DNA of 45,539 bases from JAKIVR01 sp035933635. GTDB taxonomy: Archaea > Thermoplasmatota > Thermoplasmata > Lutacidiplasmatales > UBA184. The notes beneath the pieces are model-generated. The model made no database searches. It was given only the letters and a program-made list of their open reading frames with translations, and had not been told where the DNA came from. The position numbers and the translations under genes were made by a program. How positions within the stretch are numbered: the stretch's first letter is position 1; each line of letters begins with the position of its first letter. The stretch covers positions 1-45,539 of the forward strand of contig DASYYY010000004.1 in the NCBI GenBank assembly GCA_035933635.1. Direction: 5' to 3'. Of the stretch, positions 8,201 through 16,115 are shown one piece after another.

Positions 8201-11137
8201 GTTGACGGTGACGAAGTACGACGCCGGATAGTAGTACCCCGGATCGGAGAAGTTCATCCAGTAGCTCCCGAGGCTCTGGCTGAAGTTGAACACCCCGTCC
8301 TGGGTGAACTGGCCGGAGATCGAGGAGGGGGCGCCGCCGCCGAGCGGCTGGATGTTGATGGTCGCGTCGGGCAGTCCTTGGTTGGTGGTGTTGTCGGAGA
8401 TCCGACCGTAGATCCAGGCGGCCGACGGCGCGCGGTAGGCGAGCGCGTGCGGGCGGGCACTGGAACCGAGGATCGGGTAGAGTTCGATGGTCGGCGCCGT
8501 GACGACGGTACCGGGCTGGGTGACGTTCACCCAGCTCCAGTTCCCGAGGTAGCCTGGGGCATTGGCGACGACCTCGTAGGCGCCGATCGGGAGATGGCCG
8601 GCCTGTACGAGGTAGAAGTAGGTGCCGTTGGTACTGACGAGCCCCCCGCCGATGGTGATGGGGTTGCAGCTGTTCCCGGCCACCGCACAGATGTCGACCG
8701 AGGAGGTGTTCATCGGGTAGCCGGTGGAGCTCAGGATCTGCCCGGTGATGTAGGACTGCGGTGTCAGGTTGATGATTCCGGCGTTGTTGCGACCGGGGTG
8801 GACGTAGAGCGTCGTTGAGTTCGCCTCGAAGTTGGGCGCGCGGACGAGGACGGTGTCCCAGCCCTCCGAGACCTGGGCGATGAAGCTGCCGTTGATCAGG
8901 CTCGCGAGCGCCTCGGCGGTCGGGGAGTTCTGCAGCCCGGCCGGCTCGATCTCGACGGTGACGATGGTGTTCGGGATCACCCCACCGGTGAGGGCGTCGT
9001 GGATCTTGCCGACGACGTCAGCGACGGTGAGGTTGATGTCGCAGATGTGCACGGAGGACGCCTGGCACAGGTTCATCGGCAGCGTGTTCCAGACACCGGG
9101 CGGATTGTACGCCTCGGTGAAATTCGCAGGGGCGTTGCCCGAGGCCGACTCGATCTTGAGCGTGTACGGACCGGGCGGCACTGCCGCGCAGAACAGTTCG
9201 CTGGCGGGGTAGCTACTGTAGGCGGCGGTCGGGCATCCCCGGATGGGGGTGATGGTCTGGTTGCCCGAGGCCCCGAAGCAGACGGTGGAGGCGTCGGTCG
9301 AACACGCCGTCGCCGTCCAGTACAGGTTGTTCGGGAGCACCCGTCCTTCCACGTACGAACCGGGAGTGACGTTGACCCCGTGGATGTTGAAGAGATGGCC
9401 TTCCGTGGCGTTGATCCACGTCCAGTTGTCGCTCACCGGGAGCTCCCCGGGGATCGGCCACGTCGGGCCGAAGGGGTTGCACGAGCGACCCGTGTCGGGG
9501 TAGACGTGGAAGCTGTTGCGCAACGGAGCGAGCGCAACCCCGTACTCGGTGTTGATGGGGACGCAACCGAACGCCGCGCAGGTGCTGGTGGTCATATTGA
9601 TCCCCTGCGGGGTGATCGTGTGGGCGGCGAACTGGTAGCCGTCGAGGCTGCACGTGCTGCCGACGATGTTGCCCGTGCCCCACTCGGCGACGCCGGCGGT
9701 GACGGTGCTCTGCCAGGTGAGGTTGGTCCAGGCTCGCCCGGGGATCTGGGGGAGGAGGAAGACCTTCCCGAGGTTGACGGTGGTGCCCGGTGGCTTGGAC
9801 GGCACGAAGAACGTCGAAGTATTGGTGATGTAACCGTCGGCCATCACCTCGAGGGTGATCGGCCCGATGGGGGATACCGTAACGGCGGACCCGCCCTCGT
9901 ACCCGACGTGCCCCTGGGGGAAGCACACTCCGGCGGAGTCGCGGGCGCAGGCCTGCATCGCCCAGTACGCACCGTAATTGACGGGGACCGCGGTGCGGGT
10001 CTCGCGGTTGTAGAGTGACGCGGTAACGACGACGCCGACGGGCAGTAGGATGATCCCGATGTTGACGCAGGACTTCACTCCCGCGCCGGCGGGCAGGTCC
10101 ACGAAGTAGGTGGTGCCGAAGTACAGCCCCCACTTCTGAACCGGCTGAAGGATGAGCTCGGAGGCGCCCGGGGGGACCGGGACGGTGAATTGCCCGTTGC
10201 CTCCCGTGATGGCCGTGGGGGTGGCGGTCAGCCGGGTATCGCGACTCTCACCGGAAACCTGGACACCGGCGATCGTCTCGTGGAGGGAGTCGTTCCCTTC
10301 GACCGTCCCGCAGACGATCGCGTCGGGGACCATGTAGATGATCCCGAGAGGGTAGTTGTGGCCGGCCGTGACGTTGACGACCACCGTGTAGTTCGTCACG
10401 TAGTAGCCTGCCGAGAAGGTGATCTGGTCGGCGCCGAGCAGGAGCGAGACGGTGAACGTGCCCGTGCTGCTCGTGTAGGTCGGCGGGCACGACTGGTTGG
10501 TACAGTCACCGCCGATCGGGCTCGGGGCGACGAGCACGCCCGAGATCGTGGCATGGGTCAGGGAATCCTCGACGGTCCCGGTCGCGGTGGCCGTTCCGCT
10601 GGTCGCGGCGGTCGTGGGGGCCGCCGGCGCCCGCGTCGCCGAACCGCTCGAGGAGGGGGAGGTGCTGGGGTTCAACGGCTGGCCGTCAAAGCCACCATGA
10701 TTGGCGAAGGCGAGGAACTGTGCCGCAGTGGGTGTGGGAAGGTTCGAGGGGTAGGCGGTGGCGATCTCGTTGGTCAGGGGGGCGCTGGAGGGACTCTGGC
10801 CGAGGTAAGGTCCTGGGACATACCGCGGGCTGGCAGTGGACGGCGCGGAGCGAGCGGGGGGGATCGCCTTCTCCGCGTGCGCCGCACTGCCACCCGTGGC
10901 CCCGGAGCTTGCTCCGGCCAGAGGGATCATTGCAAAGGTGGAAAGGACCATGAACGTCCCGAACGCCACGGCCAGCCCGATCGTCCGCGCGGCGCCGAAG
11001 CGCGATCGCCGGAGGCCGCCCGAGACAACACCGGACCCTTCGGAACCACCCAGGAGGGAGAGGCCCCGGAGGGTGGTCCGGTGGGCCCGATTGGTCAGGT
11101 TTTCAGAGTCCGCGATCGGCTTAGCCCGGGCGGTCAT
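5225..11137 (-). CDS. giant cell-surface protein with carboxypeptidase-regulatory-like repeats
   Basis: This 1970-residue protein is predicted to be secreted and anchored at its C-terminus. A hydrophobic segment at residues ~52-74 acts as signal or N-terminal anchor, and a final helix (GPILLIVGVAAAGVIAFVGLG) is followed by a short basic tail. Between them lie many beta-sandwich units of the carboxypeptidase-regulatory-like type, each with an ITGTVLG-like opening strand, a P-x-x-x-A-x-V segment and a YxLxVPxGxY-like closing strand. Asn-X-Ser/Thr sequons are abundant, as expected for an N-glycosylated archaeal surface protein. Many repeats carry a cysteine pair that could form disulphides outside the cell. 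It may be an adhesin or a cell-wall-like component. ATG 11137 has a TATA box 31 bases upstream. Confidence 0.85.
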   Translation of the reverse strand: MTARAKPIADSENLTNRAHRTTLRGLSLLGGSEGSGVVSGGLRRSRFGAARTIGLAVAFGTFMVLSTFAMIPLAGASSGATGGSAAHAEKAIPPARSAPSTASPRYVPGPYLGQSPSSAPLTNEIATAYPSNLPTPTAAQFLAFANHGGFDGQPLNPSTSPSSSGSATRAPAAPTTAATSGTATATGTVEDSLTHATISGVLVAPSPIGGDCTNQSCPPTYTSSTGTFTVSLLLGADQITFSAGYYVTNYTVVVNVTAGHNYPLGIIYMVPDAIVCGTVEGNDSLHETIAGVQVSGESRDTRLTATPTAITGGNGQFTVPVPPGASELILQPVQKWGLYFGTTYFVDLPAGAGVKSCVNIGIILLPVGVVVTASLYNRETRTAVPVNYGAYWAMQACARDSAGVCFPQGHVGYEGGSAVTVSPIGPITLEVMADGYITNTSTFFVPSKPPGTTVNLGKVFLLPQIPGRAWTNLTWQSTVTAGVAEWGTGNIVGSTCSLDGYQFAAHTITPQGINMTTSTCAAFGCVPINTEYGVALAPLRNSFHVYPDTGRSCNPFGPTWPIPGELPVSDNWTWINATEGHLFNIHGVNVTPGSYVEGRVLPNNLYWTATACSTDASTVCFGASGNQTITPIRGCPTAAYSSYPASELFCAAVPPGPYTLKIESASGNAPANFTEAYNPPGVWNTLPMNLCQASSVHICDINLTVADVVGKIHDALTGGVIPNTIVTVEIEPAGLQNSPTAEALASLINGSFIAQVSEGWDTVLVRAPNFEANSTTLYVHPGRNNAGIINLTPQSYITGQILSSTGYPMNTSSVDICAVAGNSCNPITIGGGLVSTNGTYFYLVQAGHLPIGAYEVVANAPGYLGNWSWVNVTQPGTVVTAPTIELYPILGSSARPHALAYRAPSAAWIYGRISDNTTNQGLPDATINIQPLGGGAPSSISGQFTQDGVFNFSQSLGSYWMNFSDPGYYYPASYFVTVNGTTPSIDIGTVRLVPLPVLHGQIVINPWSANVSYSQGVGPAATVRVCVANLTFCGASGPTDSGGFFNITAPLGKYDRISVTGTATGTGTAAGGYLTNSSKWNVTNEPTTSGAPTFVMGVTVFAAYTGVVMDASDHNRSPVRWGTVGLQAVTPTLGAVSAGEALTGGGGYVVFLPPGNITNDLVQGSAWVPVKENLTNTYDYNETIAKLPSQLNVLPLASLEHFGWIQFNVTASVLPYGANTLRVPYATAAANVWTKNATEISSLPTTSDGWGYVNMSAPPGANVTIAVSAPDFNITGEMNISVNQSETSIINGTQNHFGKIGNVSIIPWGWVRGVVWDPANNSGVPIPAITTTDNASISGAPGLIGNYVGAYLSDMALNNPVQLSVTRSGYETNNSEVQATPGKVLNETVNLTGEGIVAGRVLGYPGLGALYQAYVSVCPVAFPQCSSSNATTNGSGYFWVIARPGADVINVSIPDFAVNGSLENIVVHSDTWQWAGTFVLSQYATITGTVLGDPSGDPLDNANVSVCSVLALPGQPTGPCFETVKTDVIGYFTLSVPAGNYILAINDSYYNTSYLPISLTAGEVVSLGTIQLAEYGAIQGTVLGSDTDAPIAGTLVRACPTWSAGNCTVLEAASGAGRYYLFGPPGAYVLTASAPGYQDGYITTAMLSGQVTDVPTVFLTPVGTDQLFSISGVVTGGTDLLPLAGAVVSAGTNYATATNAAGVYNLVVPWGTYYVAAAANGYTSEGRFVVVHANVTSEDFVLPQALYTVSGTTRDGLTGDLVPNVEFYTQGSLVATSDKFGTYSIALGNGSYTFTTEATGVFQSIYAPVTFSVEVQGTSTVRNLQMFPVTAQVYGVVVNSLTGAPIANATVVIAGSTQDSYPETNTYTTGALGTFVAPVYIGSYGFNVSAGGYIGQSSAHKFSTNATVPITISLTPLSTTASGGGGGFGLGPILLIVGVAAAGVIAFVGLGRLRASSPSTGQQAASGRSR

Positions 11138-11643
11138 ACGAGGTCCTCAGGGCCGCATTTCTATGTATAAACCTTTGGAACTCAAATCGACGTACACTCG
11201 TCGAGAACGCTGATACGACGGGTTGCCCATACCGGGCGGGGAAGTCGGGGCCCCGGATCGGACTCCAGCGGCAGGTCTTGGCCCGACCGGTCGGCCACCA
11301 CCGGACCTGTCGAAGTTGGCCGAGGGGCGGCGCCACCGCGCAGCTCCGGTGCCCACGGAGTGCTCGGCACCGTAGCATGCGGGTGATGTCCCCGTAGGTA
11401 CGTCAGGGCCCGGAAACCGGATTCGGCAAACGGCCCTCGTAGAATGGAACGACTCCCGCATGCTAGACCATGTCTCGGAGATCGGTATGGCTGCGGCACT
11501 GGTCGACCCACGGGCGGCACGGACAGGCTCGGAACCAGGGGGATGCTGCACCGCGAGCGCCCGCGGACGGCACCTGAACTGCCCGTGGCCGGGCGTGTCT
11601 AGAAATAGCGGGAATAGGGTCGGGGGGGCCGGGGCCGTGATCA
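11138..11643. other. intergenic region without a recognised gene
   Basis: This 506-base stretch separates the giant surface-protein gene from the divergent winged-helix gene. It holds the TATA box at 11166-11171 at one end. Short open frames on both strands lack coding character. I looked for RNase P and SRP RNA core motifs and did not find them. The rest is GC-rich with no structure I can name. Confidence 0.4.
11166..11171 (-). promoter_or_regulatory. TATA box of the giant surface-protein gene
   Basis: The reverse strand reads TTTATA here. Transcription would start near 11143, leaving a leader of about six bases before ATG 11137. No Shine-Dalgarno sequence fits in that leader. Confidence 0.55.
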
Positions 11644-12039
11644 GTGAGCGTCGGAAAACCGCCCGCGGAGCGCGACGAGCTGAACGCCGGCGGCCCGAGC
11701 GAGACCCAGCAGCTCGTGGACCGGATCTCGAGCGAGCTCGACCTGCTCGCCCGCAACGTCGACATCCTCGAGCGCCTGAGCGGAAGCCCGCCGATGGGGA
11801 TCATCCGGCTCAGCGAGGCGCTCCACCTACCGATCCACAAGGTACGCTACTCCCTCCACCTCCTCGAACGCGAGGGCGTTATCCAGCCGTCGGCCGACGG
11901 CGCCGTCGTGACCGAGCGTGCGCGGGAGTTCTGGGATTCCCTCGATCACTCGCTCGACCGGATGTCGACGCTCATCCAACACCTCAAGGAGCGCGCCACC
12001 GAGTACAAGGGGCGCAGCGCGAGCCGGAAAGCCTATTAG
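11644..12039 (+). CDS. winged-helix DNA-binding protein
   Basis: A 131-residue predicted transcription regulator. After a polar N-terminus, residues ~30-95 read as a winged helix: NVDILERLSGS, then IIRLSEALHLPIHKVRYSL (helix-turn-helix), LLEREGVIQPSADGAVV (wing) and TERAREFWDSL. A C-terminal amphipathic helix (LDRMSTLIQHLKERA) could mediate dimerisation. GTG 11644 is the first start in frame. It lies directly upstream of two tRNA genes and divergent from the giant surface-protein gene; whether it controls that gene is open. The family is not one I can name beyond the fold. Confidence 0.7.
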   Translation: MSVGKPPAERDELNAGGPSETQQLVDRISSELDLLARNVDILERLSGSPPMGIIRLSEALHLPIHKVRYSLHLLEREGVIQPSADGAVVTERAREFWDSLDHSLDRMSTLIQHLKERATEYKGRSASRKAY

Positions 12040-12065
12040 TGGAGCCTTTGGTGGGCGCGGCCGGT

Positions 12066-12170
12066 GCCGCCGTAGCTCAGCGGCAGAGCGATCGGCTGTT
12101 AACCGAAAGGTCAGCGGTTCAAAGGGGCCGTAGGCTCGCGCCTGCGGCCCGGAGACTCCGCTCGGCGGCG
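12066..12170 (+). tRNA. tRNA-Asn (anticodon GTT) with T-loop intron
   Basis: Acceptor GCCGCCG (12066-12072) pairs with CGGCGGC (12163-12169), discriminator G12170, no encoded CCA. D-stem GCTC/GAGC. The anticodon loop CTGTTAA gives GTT. T-stem AGCGG pairs with CCGCT (12158-12162), but the T-loop is split: TTCAAA, then a 33-base insert, then T. Without the insert, all arms have normal length. The anticodon stem has an outer A-A mismatch. The insert is listed separately. Confidence 0.85.
12124..12156 (+). other. non-canonical tRNA-Asn intron in the T-loop (59/60)
   Basis: The 33-base insert folds into an 11-pair stem (12125-12135 with 12140-12150, one G-U pair) closed by a TCGC loop. Flanking geometry fits a bulge-helix-bulge: three-base bulges A12122-G12124 and A12155-T12157, a four-base central helix (TTCA with GGAG, three pairs and one A-G mismatch), and the T-stem as outer helix. 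Cleavage after the second base of each bulge gives exactly these intron ends. Removal would need the archaeal splicing endonuclease and a ligase. Confidence 0.75.
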
Positions 12171-12186
12171 CCTCCTCGGCCCCGGT

Positions 12187-12259
12187 GGGCCCGTAGCTTA
12201 GCGGTTAGAGCGACCGGCTCATAACCGGTCGGTCGGCGGTTCAAATCCGTCCGGGCCCA
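12187..12259 (+). tRNA. tRNA with CAT anticodon (elongator Met, or Ile2)
   Basis: Acceptor GGGCCCG (12187-12193) pairs with CGGGCCC (12252-12258), discriminator A12259, no encoded CCA. Anticodon stem ACCGG/CCGGT encloses CTCATAA, anticodon CAT. T-stem GGCGG/CCGTC with one G-U pair. The acceptor sequence and A73 resemble archaeal tRNA-Ile more than tRNA-Met as I remember them, so it may be the AUA-reading tRNA-Ile2 that carries agmatidine. It is not an initiator by acceptor sequence. It lies 16 bases after tRNA-Asn and is probably co-transcribed. Confidence 0.85.
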
Positions 12260-12420
12260 CGTCGTCAGAGGTCCGGTCGGCCCGCGGTGAGCGCGCACGG
12301 CGGCCAAGTGGCCGCAGCGCTCGGATCCCCGACACCGGACGACGGCTCAGTGGACCGGTCGTCGGCCGCGCCGTACCTTCGAGACGGTCCCGAGGGCTGG
12401 CACGGTGGGGCGGGGAGGCG

Positions 12421-12861
12421 CTAACCGGGGGCGTGCACAAACTTTCGGATGCTGCCCGCCTGGCTTGGAGTGAGGGCGAATCGAAGAGAGTTCACTTCGA
12501 TTCGGTGCGAGTCGATCCATCGAAGTTGTACCCAAGCGAAGGACCGCGGGCCGGACGGGAAGGGGAGGGGAAGGGTCAGACCGGCCGGGGAGATCCCGAT
12601 GCGCGGTAGCACGGGTACGAACCGGGGCAGATAGATCAGGAGATTCACCCCGAGCACGACGACAAGAGTTGCGAAGCTCAGGACGAGTTCCTGCCCCGGG
12701 TCCGGCACCCAGCCTCGCCACGGGCCGAGGACGATCAACTCGACGTAGGCGAACAGCCCGGCGAAGGCGGTCACGCATCCCAGTAACGCCCAGCGCATCA
12801 CCCGATAGGCACGCGGCCACGTCCGGTGCCCGGCGGCCCATTCCGTCGGAGCGCCTTCCAC
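12421..12861 (-). CDS. two-TM membrane protein with PH-like C-terminal domain
   Basis: A 146-residue membrane protein. Two hydrophobic segments are visible at residues ~23-45 (LLGCVTAFAGLFAYVELIVL) and ~59-82 (LVLSFATLVVVLGVNLLIYL). The remainder (ISPAGLTLPLPF, SFAWVQLRWIDS, NSLRFALTPSQAGSIRKFV) reads like a bacterial PH-like (bPH) domain of the kind found in small archaeal membrane proteins. GTG 12861 is used as start. It is divergent from the Kelch gene. No function can be assigned. Confidence 0.6.
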   Translation of the reverse strand: MEGAPTEWAAGHRTWPRAYRVMRWALLGCVTAFAGLFAYVELIVLGPWRGWVPDPGQELVLSFATLVVVLGVNLLIYLPRFVPVLPRIGISPAGLTLPLPFPSGPRSFAWVQLRWIDSHRIEVNSLRFALTPSQAGSIRKFVHAPG

Positions 12862-13025
12862 GGGCGGGAGGAGGCCCGGAGCATGACTTCAGTCTGTGGA
12901 TGCCCCCGTTACCACGTGGTATCCGATCGTCGCGAGAACGGACGGACCGGAGCCGGGCCCTCGCCCACCCAAAGGTAGTTTTCCCCGAGACGGAGTCCTC
13001 AGCGGGCCGGAGGGCCGGGGATTCG

Positions 13026-14075
13026 GTGACCCGTCGAGTTTGGTTCGGGGCAGTGGTGGTACTCTCCGCGTTGGTTTCGGTCCTCGCCTCCACGGATCTC
13101 GGTAGCGCAGCTCCGGTCCCGTCCCCCGCTCCTTCTGCGGCATCGGTTCCGGGCACCCCCGGCGCTCTGCAGGTCTCCTGGCACAACCTCGGTCTCTCGC
13201 ACGCCCCGGTCGGACGCAACCGGTTCGGATTCGCCTGGGATGCGGCCGACCACCGCGCGGTGCTCTACGGAGGCTACAACTACCTACTCAACAATCCATT
13301 CTTGACCGACACTTGGACCTACGCAGCGGGGAACTGGACCCAACTGAGCCCGACGGTCCATCCCTCCGCCCCGTACGGCCTCAAGCTGGTCTACTTCCCG
13401 CCCCTGAAGGGCGTCATCGCGTTCGGCGGAGAGGCCCTCTGGGGGACCGCCTACTACAACGACACCTGGCTGTTCCGGCACGGCAACTGGACCCAACTGT
13501 TCCCGGCGACGAGTCCCCCGCGCCGCTCGGAGTACACCATGGCCTACGACCCCGGTCGCCAGGATATCGTGCTGTTCGGAGGCACCGACGGCTCGAGCCA
13601 GGAACTGCAGGACACCTGGGTGTTCAACGGTACTACCTGGGCCAAGCTGAACCTCTCCTTCCACCCCTCGGGACGTCAGGCGGCCTCGATGGTCTACGAC
13701 CCGATCGAGGGCGGGGTGCTCCTGTTCGGCGGCAGTAATGCGAGCCACGGGGCGGCCCCGGGAACGTGGCTGTTCGCACGAGGATCCTGGCACGACCTCC
13801 GGTCGACGAACACCCCGCTGCGCGTCTGGACTCCGGTCGCGGTCACGGCCAATGGCACCCCGGTCTTCCTCGGAGGCCAGAGGTCGAACACCATCTACAA
13901 CACGACCTACGAATTCTACGCCGCGAGCTGGCATATGATCGCGGTCGCCTCGGCCCCGGCGGTCCGCGAGAACGGGGCCATGATCTACGACGTCCGCGAC
14001 GGCTACCCGCTCTATTTTGGCGGCAACAATCCCTTCGCGTCCACCTTCTACAACGACACGCTCGCGCTGTACTGA
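13026..14075 (+). CDS. secreted Kelch-repeat beta-propeller protein
   Basis: A 349-residue extracellular propeller. An N-terminal signal (RRVWFGAVVVLSALVSVLAS) is followed by an Ala/Pro/Ser-rich linker, then six Kelch-type blades. Each blade has a hydrophobic strand ending in Gly-Gly (RAVLYGGYN, GVIAFGGE, DIVLFGGTD, GVLLFGGSN, TPVFLGGQR, YPLYFGGNN) and a downstream aromatic strand (DTWTYAAGNWTQL and similar). GTG 13026 was chosen because it places the signal at the very N-terminus. There is no C-terminal anchor, so it may be released or may bind the surface layer. Kelch propellers usually bind proteins or glycans; the partner is unknown. Confidence 0.8.
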   Translation: MTRRVWFGAVVVLSALVSVLASTDLGSAAPVPSPAPSAASVPGTPGALQVSWHNLGLSHAPVGRNRFGFAWDAADHRAVLYGGYNYLLNNPFLTDTWTYAAGNWTQLSPTVHPSAPYGLKLVYFPPLKGVIAFGGEALWGTAYYNDTWLFRHGNWTQLFPATSPPRRSEYTMAYDPGRQDIVLFGGTDGSSQELQDTWVFNGTTWAKLNLSFHPSGRQAASMVYDPIEGGVLLFGGSNASHGAAPGTWLFARGSWHDLRSTNTPLRVWTPVAVTANGTPVFLGGQRSNTIYNTTYEFYAASWHMIAVASAPAVRENGAMIYDVRDGYPLYFGGNNPFASTFYNDTLALY

Positions 14076-14240
14076 CCCGCAGACCGCCCTTCGGGGTGCT
14101 CGACCGATCCACGCGGGCTCGACCGCCGATGGGGACAGGGTCCACCGTCCCGGACGAGCCTCGGGGCCGGTTCGTCGAGACTTCGTCCGGCCCTTGGCAC
14201 GCATCACAATATTCAGGGACGTAATCTGGCAGATGATGGG

Positions 14241-15044
14241 GTGCAGCGTGTGTCGGGAGAGGAGGCGGTGAAGGTCCGCACCCTCCGACCGCCTGGCGAG
14301 CCCGTCCACGGGACCCTGTTCCTGCCGACCGCACGGTCGGGCAATTCCGCCGTCGTCGTGATCGGGGGATCGACGGGCCGAGAACCTACCTTCATCGCCG
14401 AAGCCTTGGCCAAGGAGGGTTTGCCGGCCCTGTCCGTCGCCTACTTCGGCCAGCCCGGCCTCCCGCCGACTTTGGAAGGCATTCCCTTGGAGTACTTTCG
14501 ACGCGCGTTCCAGTACCTGGGGGATACCGCAGGCGAGCCGCGGCCACGGCTCGTCGCGCTCGGCGTCTCTCGGGGGAGCGAGGCCGCCCTCCTCTGCGGG
14601 GTCCACTTCCCCGACGAGGTCAACGGCGTCGTGGCATCGGTGCCGGGAAACGTGGTCCTTCAGGCGTGGGGCGGCCGTGGTCCGGCATGGCTCCTCTCCG
14701 GCGAGCCGTTACCCTTCACCCGACGGTATGGTCCCGAGGCGACGGACCCGGCATCCATCATCGCGGTGGAGCGAATCCGCGGTCCGATCCTCTTGGTCTC
14801 TGCGGGCCAAGACCGGATTTGGCCTTCGGTCCCAATGGCTCGCGCCATCGCCCAACGACTGCGTGCTCACGGGCACGACTACCCGGACGAAGCCGTCGAG
14901 TTCCCCGAGGCCGGTCACTCCCTCGGATTCCTCGTCCCGAACCTACCCGTGGACCCGGGACCGGAGTTCGACCCTCTCCCCTCTCGTCAGGCGAGGGCGA
15001 AGGCGTGGCCCAAGGTGATCGAATTCATCGCTCGGGTCTCGTGA
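14241..15044 (+). CDS. alpha/beta hydrolase, BAAT/acyl-CoA thioester hydrolase C-terminal type
   Basis: A 267-residue cytoplasmic serine hydrolase resembling the catalytic domain of bile-acid-CoA N-acyltransferase and acyl-CoA thioesterases. The nucleophile elbow is GVSRGSE with S110. The acid is D191 in SAGQDRIWPS and the base H226 in EAGHSLGF. In the BAAT/thioesterase family the nucleophile can be Ser or Cys; here it is Ser. The N-terminal beta-sandwich of the long family members is absent. GTG codons at 14241, 14250 and 14268 are all in frame. 14241 fits an AATATT element at 14208-14213; 14268 has a GGAGAGGAGG just upstream. Confidence 0.75.
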   Translation: MQRVSGEEAVKVRTLRPPGEPVHGTLFLPTARSGNSAVVVIGGSTGREPTFIAEALAKEGLPALSVAYFGQPGLPPTLEGIPLEYFRRAFQYLGDTAGEPRPRLVALGVSRGSEAALLCGVHFPDEVNGVVASVPGNVVLQAWGGRGPAWLLSGEPLPFTRRYGPEATDPASIIAVERIRGPILLVSAGQDRIWPSVPMARAIAQRLRAHGHDYPDEAVEFPEAGHSLGFLVPNLPVDPGPEFDPLPSRQARAKAWPKVIEFIARVS

Positions 15045-15294
15045 CACCCCCATCTCGATGCCGGGGGTTGGCCCCACGCGGCTCAGCCCCGCAAGGCGTG
15101 TGGCAGGCTTGGCTGAAGTACCGAAACCCGGCGCCCGAACGGCGCCCGCGGGGGCCGATGACCGCGACCAGCCACCCCCGCCGGGCGGGGAGTGTTCGGA
15201 TGCACGGGGAGGTCGTCCGGGGTCGCCCCGGGAGTACGTATTTGTACGTGGGGGCCTGTCGGTCCGACCGGGCCCGACGAGCCTCGGTGGAGCC

Positions 15295-16026
15295 ATGCGA
15301 TCGCTGACGCGGCGCGGAAAGAGCGCGTGGGTGGGCCATTCGGTGGTCGTCGGCGGGGTCCTACTGCTCGTCCTCCTCGCGGTCGGCGGTGCCGCCACGA
15401 CCGGCACCTCCCGGACGTACGTGGCGCCGTTCAAAGGGAAGGTGTTCTTGGGAGGCTCGACCTCGAAGTTCGGATGCGGGTCGGGGTCGGCCCGGATCAC
15501 GACCCCGGCGAACGTCTCGCTGGCCACGGGCGCGTTCGCCTGGGCCGGAATGGCCCGCGCCCACTCCTGCGCAGGAGCGGCCGGGCATGGCGTGGCCATC
15601 GCCTCCGGTGCCGTGGGCCTCGTGGGGCCGACCTTCAAGCCGAAGAGCTCCGGCTACCAGTTGCTCTACGCCGTCTACAACTTCTCGGACAAGATACGGG
15701 TCATCGAGGGCCACTCGAATCCGAACACGTTCGTCCAAGCACTCTGGTTCCTCTCCGGAGTGGTCTGGGATTTGAACTACCAGACCGAGCAGTCGAGCAA
15801 CTTCTTCCAGATGGGGAACAGCACCCTCGGGGGGACGGCGAACCTCTGGTACAACATGAGCGCGAGGACGTTCACGCTGGCGTGGTCGGCGAACCTGACC
15901 GTCGGTCACACCTACGAGATGGTCACCCAGCTCGACCCGGAGGTCTACGTGGGGGTCTACAGCGGCTCCGACGGTGCCGCGTCGATCTCGGTCGCCGGCT
16001 CGATCGTTTCGTTCACCGTGAAGTGA
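15295..16026 (+). CDS. secreted or anchored surface protein, unknown family
   Basis: A 243-residue protein with a basic N-terminus and a hydrophobic segment (GHSVVVGGVLLLVLLAVGGA, residues ~14-34) that serves as signal or anchor. The rest is beta-rich and polar, with three or four Asn-X-Ser/Thr sequons and two cysteines (in FGCGSG and HSCAGAAG) that could pair. No known domain is recognised. ATG 15295 was chosen over earlier in-frame codons because it puts the signal at the N-terminus. A short inverted repeat, ACGTA-TTTG-TACGT (15236-15249), lies upstream and may belong to the promoter. Confidence 0.65.
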   Translation: MRSLTRRGKSAWVGHSVVVGGVLLLVLLAVGGAATTGTSRTYVAPFKGKVFLGGSTSKFGCGSGSARITTPANVSLATGAFAWAGMARAHSCAGAAGHGVAIASGAVGLVGPTFKPKSSGYQLLYAVYNFSDKIRVIEGHSNPNTFVQALWFLSGVVWDLNYQTEQSSNFFQMGNSTLGGTANLWYNMSARTFTLAWSANLTVGHTYEMVTQLDPEVYVGVYSGSDGAASISVAGSIVSFTVK

Positions 16027-16115
16027 CCTCGGGCCGCTCCGTCGTGTCGCGCTCGGGTGCGCGCCGTGGGGTTTGATTACCCCGTAGTTGCACTACGTGG
16101 GCGAGGGATGCCCCC

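Noticed and set aside
5216..11170. Several long forward-strand open frames (for example 5216-7477, 7535-8818, 8999-10018) opposite the giant surface-protein gene
   Set aside because: They are rich in Arg, Gly, Val and Asp runs typical of antisense reading in GC-rich coding DNA, have no domain signal, and are fully covered by the repeat protein on the other strand.
11138..11643. RNase P RNA or SRP RNA in the 506-base gap
   Set aside because: I looked for the conserved core strings of both RNAs on both strands and did not find them.
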